From contig DMKZ01000108.1 of the NCBI GenBank assembly GCA_003454065.1, positions 1 to 9,399 on the forward strand: a stretch of DNA of 9,399 nucleotides. The letters run 5' to 3'. The first letter of the stretch is position 1, and the number at the start of each line of letters is the position of its first letter. A program made the translations under genes and the position numbers. The notes beneath the pieces are model-generated. The model worked only from the letters and a program-made list of their open reading frames with translations. It was not told the DNA's origin and did no database searches. Source of the stretch: Spirochaetaceae bacterium. Its GTDB lineage: Bacteria > Spirochaetota > Spirochaetia > Sphaerochaetales > Sphaerochaetaceae. This document shows, one piece after another, positions 6,869 to 9,399 of the stretch.

Positions 6869-7046
6869 TCTTCGAGCAGCAGGTTTTTTTAAAGCACCCC
6901 GAAGATTTCGAAACTGCTTCCTTCATGCTGCTTGCTCTTCCGTCGCATAGCATTTTCCTCTAAAATGCGCAAATGCACAAAGCATTGGCGATTTTCTCGA
7001 AAACGCTCTGCGTCGGAACGAGCTTCGAGATCGCTTTTTAGGAGTT
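6869..7046 (+). repeat. Third long copy (R3) of the palindromic repeat, tandem with R2
   Basis: R3 opens with TCTTCGAGCAGCAGGTTTTT (6869-6888), shared with R0. Its core 6913-7003 is identical to 6710-6800 over 91 bp. The inner pairing 6935-6950 with 7006-7022 gives 14 pairs with two mismatches and one bulge, and the ACAAA hairpin spans 6962-6995. The outer arms (AAAGCACCCCGAAG 6891-6904, CTTCGAGATCGCTTTT 7023-7038) pair less well. The right edge, TTTTTAGGAG, supplies the ribosome-binding site of the next gene. Confidence 0.75.
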
Positions 7047-7051
7047 GTCTA

Positions 7052-8161
7052 ATGTCCGATGTCAATCATTACAAATGTCCGTTGTGCGGCGCCCCTATCA
7101 ATTACGTTCCCGGCACCGATGTCCTTTCGTGCGATTATTGCGGTACAAACGTTCAGGTCTCTTCGCTGACGCAAGCAAGCGAAGAAAAAAGTTTTAATTG
7201 GAAAAGCGATTCGGGCTCGGCGAAGACGGACGGACAGCCTGAGCGCGAATATGTCTGCAAGTCTTGCGGGGCGAGCATCGAATCCTTTGAGGATTCCTTT
7301 ACGACGGCTTGTCCGTATTGCGGAAACAATGTCGTCGTGAGCGATGAGACGACAGGCGGCAGCAGACCGAACCTCATAATACCTTTCGGCCTCAAAGCCG
7401 ATGAAATAAGGCAGAGGATTTCGGATTACCTGAAGAAGCTGAAGCTTTTGCCGAATGGTTTTTCGGCGGCTGCCAAAGCAGGCGAGCTCAAAGGCATCTA
7501 TGTTCCTTTTTGGCTTTTTGAGTGCACGGCCGACGGTTCGATCAGTCTTCATGCCCAGAAGGAGAGCAGCGTCACCAGGTCGTTCAGAATCGAATCCTCT
7601 TCGACATCTGCGCCGGGCGCCAGGCAAGGAAATACTCGTCAGGAAACCGTTAGGAAGATTTCGCACTATCGCTTGGAAAGGGAAGGCAGGTTCGAGTTTT
7701 CAAAGCTTCCTGTGGATGCTAGCACCCATTTTGACGATGAGGCTATGGATGTGCTTGAGCCTTACGACTACGGAAAGCTCATAGAGTTCGACACTGCATA
7801 TTTCACTGGCTACTTGGCAGAGAAGTTCAACACATCGTATGAGAATGAGACGAGTCGTGGCTTCGCTAAAGTCAGAGAAGGAATTCTCGATTATTTCAAA
7901 AATGCGGAATCCGGTTATTCTAGTTTGACTGTCGAGAAAGACGATATGAAAATCGAAATCGATAATGTGCAATATGCCATGCTTCCCGTGTACGCTTTGA
8001 ATTTTTCATTCAAAGGCGAAAACCATCGCATTTATGCAAACGGGCAGACTGGCAAGGTAACAGCCGACCTTCCTGTTGACGCAGGCAAATCATGGAAATA
8101 TTCCATTTTGACATTTTTGCCGGTTTTTGCTTTGGCATTCGCAATTTGCATGTTCATTTGA
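7052..8161 (+). CDS. TFIIB-type zinc-ribbon membrane protein (YdjG-like)
   Basis: The 369-residue protein carries two N-terminal zinc ribbons, C9/C12/C27/C30 and C69/C72/C87/C90. A conserved core follows: NLIIPFGLKADEIRQRI (about 107-123), LPNGF (133-137) and ELKGIYVPFWLFECTADGSI (about 146-165), which is the signature layout of TFIIB-type zinc-ribbon/YdjG-like proteins. The C-terminal 20 residues (about 349-369) are one membrane helix ending at the last residue, so it is tail-anchored with the ribbons in the cytoplasm. AGGAG (7040-7044) stands 7 nt before the ATG at 7052; the frame stays open upstream to 6932, but that part is repeat R3. Two copies of the repeat separate it from the SPFH gene, its likely partner. 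The next gene begins 15 nt after the TGA. Not expected to be a transcription factor despite the ribbon name. Confidence 0.87.
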   Translation: MSDVNHYKCPLCGAPINYVPGTDVLSCDYCGTNVQVSSLTQASEEKSFNWKSDSGSAKTDGQPEREYVCKSCGASIESFEDSFTTACPYCGNNVVVSDETTGGSRPNLIIPFGLKADEIRQRISDYLKKLKLLPNGFSAAAKAGELKGIYVPFWLFECTADGSISLHAQKESSVTRSFRIESSSTSAPGARQGNTRQETVRKISHYRLEREGRFEFSKLPVDASTHFDDEAMDVLEPYDYGKLIEFDTAYFTGYLAEKFNTSYENETSRGFAKVREGILDYFKNAESGYSSLTVEKDDMKIEIDNVQYAMLPVYALNFSFKGENHRIYANGQTGKVTADLPVDAGKSWKYSILTFLPVFALAFAICMFI

Positions 8162-8176
8162 AAAGGAGGTGGGATT

Positions 8177-8395
8177 ATGATGGAAAAGCTTGCAACCAAT
8201 TATCCTTTCATAATAGGGGCTTTCATCTTGTCGGCATTTATAGCTTTCATAGTATGGCTGTCTCTCCGTTCGCAAATGAAATACCAGAAGACGAGGCAAG
8301 TCAACATGACCTATTTGAACGCCGATAATGTTCGGATTCGCAAAAGCAAGGACATTTTCCTGTACGAAGAAACCAGCGGTGGTGAGGACAAGTAG
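8177..8395 (+). CDS. Small single-pass membrane protein
   Basis: The 72-residue product has one clear membrane helix (about 9-31, FIIGAFILSAFIAFIVWLSL), then a basic and polar tail of about 40 residues (RSQMKYQKTRQ...) ending acidic (SGGEDK). I do not recognise a family. AGGAGGT (8164-8170) precedes ATG 8177 by 6 nt; a second ATG at 8180 is also possible. It lies 15 nt after the zinc-ribbon gene and ends the co-directional run, so a role as small partner or membrane anchor of the SPFH/zinc-ribbon pair is a reasonable inference. The cytoplasmic tail has no cysteines. Confidence 0.75.
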   Translation: MMEKLATNYPFIIGAFILSAFIAFIVWLSLRSQMKYQKTRQVNMTYLNADNVRIRKSKDIFLYEETSGGEDK

Positions 8396-8429
8396 GAAGA
8401 ATAGTTTGATCCTGAGTTTAGTTATGTTG

Positions 8430-8470
8430 TTTTACGCAAATCGATTTGTGTCAAATTAATTTGCGTAAAA
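8430..8470. repeat. Near-perfect nested inverted repeat
   Basis: TTTTACGCAAAT (8430-8441) and ATTTGCGTAAAA (8459-8470) are perfect 12-bp complements. The interior holds a second dyad, ATTTG (8444-8448) and CAAAT (8452-8456), around TGT. As RNA, one C/A mismatch and one G-U pair lie between the two stems, so the 41 nt form one long hairpin. No T-run follows on either strand, so it is unlikely to be a classic terminator. It could be a dimeric operator or the end of a mobile element. It lies between the small membrane gene and a truncated gene. Confidence 0.6.
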
Positions 8471-8489
8471 TTACAGCGCGTTCGGAGGA

Positions 8490-8822
8490 ATGCCCTATTT
8501 AAATTTTCTTATCGTCAGCGAGGAACCCGCCTTTTTCAACATAGGCGTTTATAGCGCGAATAGCAGAAGGTTCGGATATAGGCAATTCGATGTAGTGACC
8601 CAAGATGACGACGGATATGTTTCATGGGAATGCAAATACACCAACAAGAAAGTTTCCATCGGAACCGTTTCGGAAGAGGAAGAGCAGGCGCTGAACAGCG
8701 AGTTCGGCATTTCGAGAACAGGCTTCATATCGAAAAGCGGATTCACGGATGAAGTGCTGCATCGCAAGCCAGGCTATTTGCACTCTTTGGCGGAATTATA
8801 TGATGAGAAGCTTGACTTGTAG
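8490..8822 (+). pseudogene. C-terminal fragment of a DUF234-type AAA ATPase
   Basis: The 110 residues resemble the C-terminal DUF234 domain of the archaeal-type ATPase family found widely in anaerobes: FFNIGVYSANSRRFGYRQFD (15-34), the nuclease-like FDVVTQDDDGYVSWECKY core (33-50) with D34 and E48-C-K50, EEEEQAL (62-68), and FISKSGF (79-85). Full proteins are about 450 residues; the N-terminal P-loop ATPase part is missing. The frame is closed by TAA at 8466, inside the inverted repeat. The ATG at 8490 has GGAGG only 1 nt before it, too close to work well. It is most likely a 5'-truncated remnant. A short functional nuclease-like protein is the alternative. Confidence 0.55.
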
Positions 8823-8828
8823 AGCGGT

Positions 8829-8861
8829 ATCAAGGAAACATTTGCCATCAAGGAAATATTT
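8829..8861 (+). promoter_or_regulatory. Paired 15-nt direct repeats upstream of the ABC gene promoter
   Basis: ATCAAGGAAACATTT (8829-8843) and ATCAAGGAAATATTT (8847-8861) differ at one position and are 18 nt apart. The second copy touches the -35 box. Tandem repeats at this spacing suit a regulator binding two adjacent sites, though a simple local duplication is also possible. Confidence 0.4.
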
Positions 8862-8889
8862 TGTAGAAAAACCGCTTTTATACTATAAT
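8861..8889 (+). promoter_or_regulatory. Sigma70-type promoter of the ABC ATPase gene
   Basis: TTGTAG (8861-8866) and a consensus TATAAT (8884-8889) are 17 nt apart. The expected start of transcription, near 8896, is only 3-5 nt before the ATG at 8900, and no AGGAG-type site is present, so the transcript would be leaderless or nearly so. Confidence 0.55.
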
Positions 8890-8899
8890 GTGAAAGATT

Positions 8900-9399
8900 A
8901 TGATTAGCGCATCGAATATTTCACTTTCATACGGAACGCAGGTTCTGTTCAAAGACGTGAATATAAAGTTCACGAGCGGAAATTGCTACGGAATCATCGG
9001 GGCCAACGGAGCAGGGAAGACGACGTTGATCCGCCTTCTTTTGAGTTTATTAAAACCCACGGCAGGAAAAATCATTTCCGAAGAACGGTCGATCTCCTAT
9101 GTTTCCCAAACCACTTCCTTAAGCGATTCCAGCTTCCCCTGCACGGTGGAAGAAGTGGTGGAATCGGGCCTTGCCAAAATCAAGCCGGGCTTGTTCCAAA
9201 TCAAGGAAAGAAAGCAAAAAGCCTAGCAGGTTCTCAAGGAATTCGATTTATACGACATTAGGAAAAAACTTGTTTCCGAGATTTCCGGTGGCCAACAGCA
9301 ACGCGTCAAAATCGCCAAAGCGGTCATCTCTTCGCCTTCTCTCATCGTCTTGGATGAGCCAGATGCCGGGATGGACCATGAATCGCATGACAAATTGAT
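8900..9399 (+). pseudogene. ABC transporter ATPase gene with in-frame TAG, cut by window end
   Basis: The frame opens with 108 residues: A-loop region SLSYGTQ (9-14), Walker A GANGAGKTT (34-42) and Q-loop Q70. Codon 109 (9224-9226) is TAG. The same frame then continues without a break: the signature ISGGQQQRVKIAKA (128-141) and Walker B SLIVLDEP (147-154) followed by DAGMD, so one ABC ATPase is interrupted by a nonsense codon. From about residue 44, FPCTVEEVVESG (79-90) and the spacing fit the zinc/manganese (ZnuC-type) importer ATPases. The first 43 residues (LFKDVNIKFTSGNCYGIIGA) look more like the start of ABC-F proteins. TAG ends several intact genes here, so it is a genuine stop. The product lacks signature and Walker B and should be inactive, unless read through. 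The downstream end lies outside the window. Confidence 0.7.

Noticed and set aside
6759..6995. CRISPR-like array from the two identical 91-bp segments
   Set aside because: There are only two copies, the repeat is far longer than CRISPR repeats, the unit is palindromic, and diverged relatives occur elsewhere in the window.
6932..7051. 40-codon N-terminal extension of the zinc-ribbon protein starting at TTG 6932
   Set aside because: The extension is translated repeat R3, is rich in Arg and Ser and unlike the family. AGGAG at 7040-7044 with 7-nt spacing marks ATG 7052.
8430..8470. Intrinsic terminator after the small membrane gene
   Set aside because: The stem is strong, but no T-run follows on either strand. 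The A and T runs belong to the stem itself.
9224..9226. Reassigned TAG codon (alternative genetic code)
   Set aside because: The FKBP, DUF308-like, coiled-coil, SPFH and small membrane genes all end at TAG at the expected length.

Overview
The window reads as an accessory-flavoured stretch of a bacterial chromosome with the standard genetic code: TAA, TAG and TGA all end recognisable genes. Arg is often AGG, Ile often ATA, and ribosome-binding sites are clear AGGAG types. A lipoprotein-type FKBP points to an envelope-rich bacterium. The mix (YgeW-type carbamoyltransferase, SPFH/zinc-ribbon genes, a DUF234 remnant) fits a host-associated anaerobe, and a spirochaete is my guess. No marker here fixes the taxon. 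All genes I can support are on the + strand.

Layout. (1) 1-235: a short copy of an interspersed palindromic repeat, then a promoter and a 12-bp palindrome. (2) 236-1435: a lone YgeW-type knotted carbamoyltransferase, closed by an intrinsic terminator at 1509-1537. (3) 1543-1716: a second, full-length repeat copy. (4) 1860-8395: a long co-directional run: FKBP-type isomerase lipoprotein, six-helix DUF308-like membrane protein, membrane-anchored coiled-coil protein, asparaginyl-tRNA synthetase (asnS), SPFH protein with C-terminal zinc ribbons, TFIIB-type zinc-ribbon protein with a C-terminal membrane helix, and a small single-helix membrane protein. Two more repeat copies sit in tandem inside this run, between the SPFH and zinc-ribbon genes. 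(5) 8396-9399: a decaying region with a perfect 12-bp inverted repeat, a 5'-truncated DUF234-type ATPase fragment, and an ABC ATPase gene that has an in-frame TAG and looks chimeric. It runs off the end of the window.

How the genes may work together. The SPFH, zinc-ribbon and small membrane genes resemble the B. subtilis ydjG/ydjI neighbourhood, where an SPFH protein and a zinc-ribbon membrane protein act with PspA in envelope stress. No PspA gene is in this window. The FKBP, DUF308-like and coiled-coil genes are also envelope proteins, with asnS embedded among them. YgeW stands apart, without its usual purine/diaminopropionate neighbours.

The most unusual thing is the repeat family: three long copies plus one short one, all in the same orientation and all intergenic. 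The arms differ between copies but stay complementary within each copy, and the long copies share an ACAAA apical loop. I did not find an obvious new defence or catalytic system.
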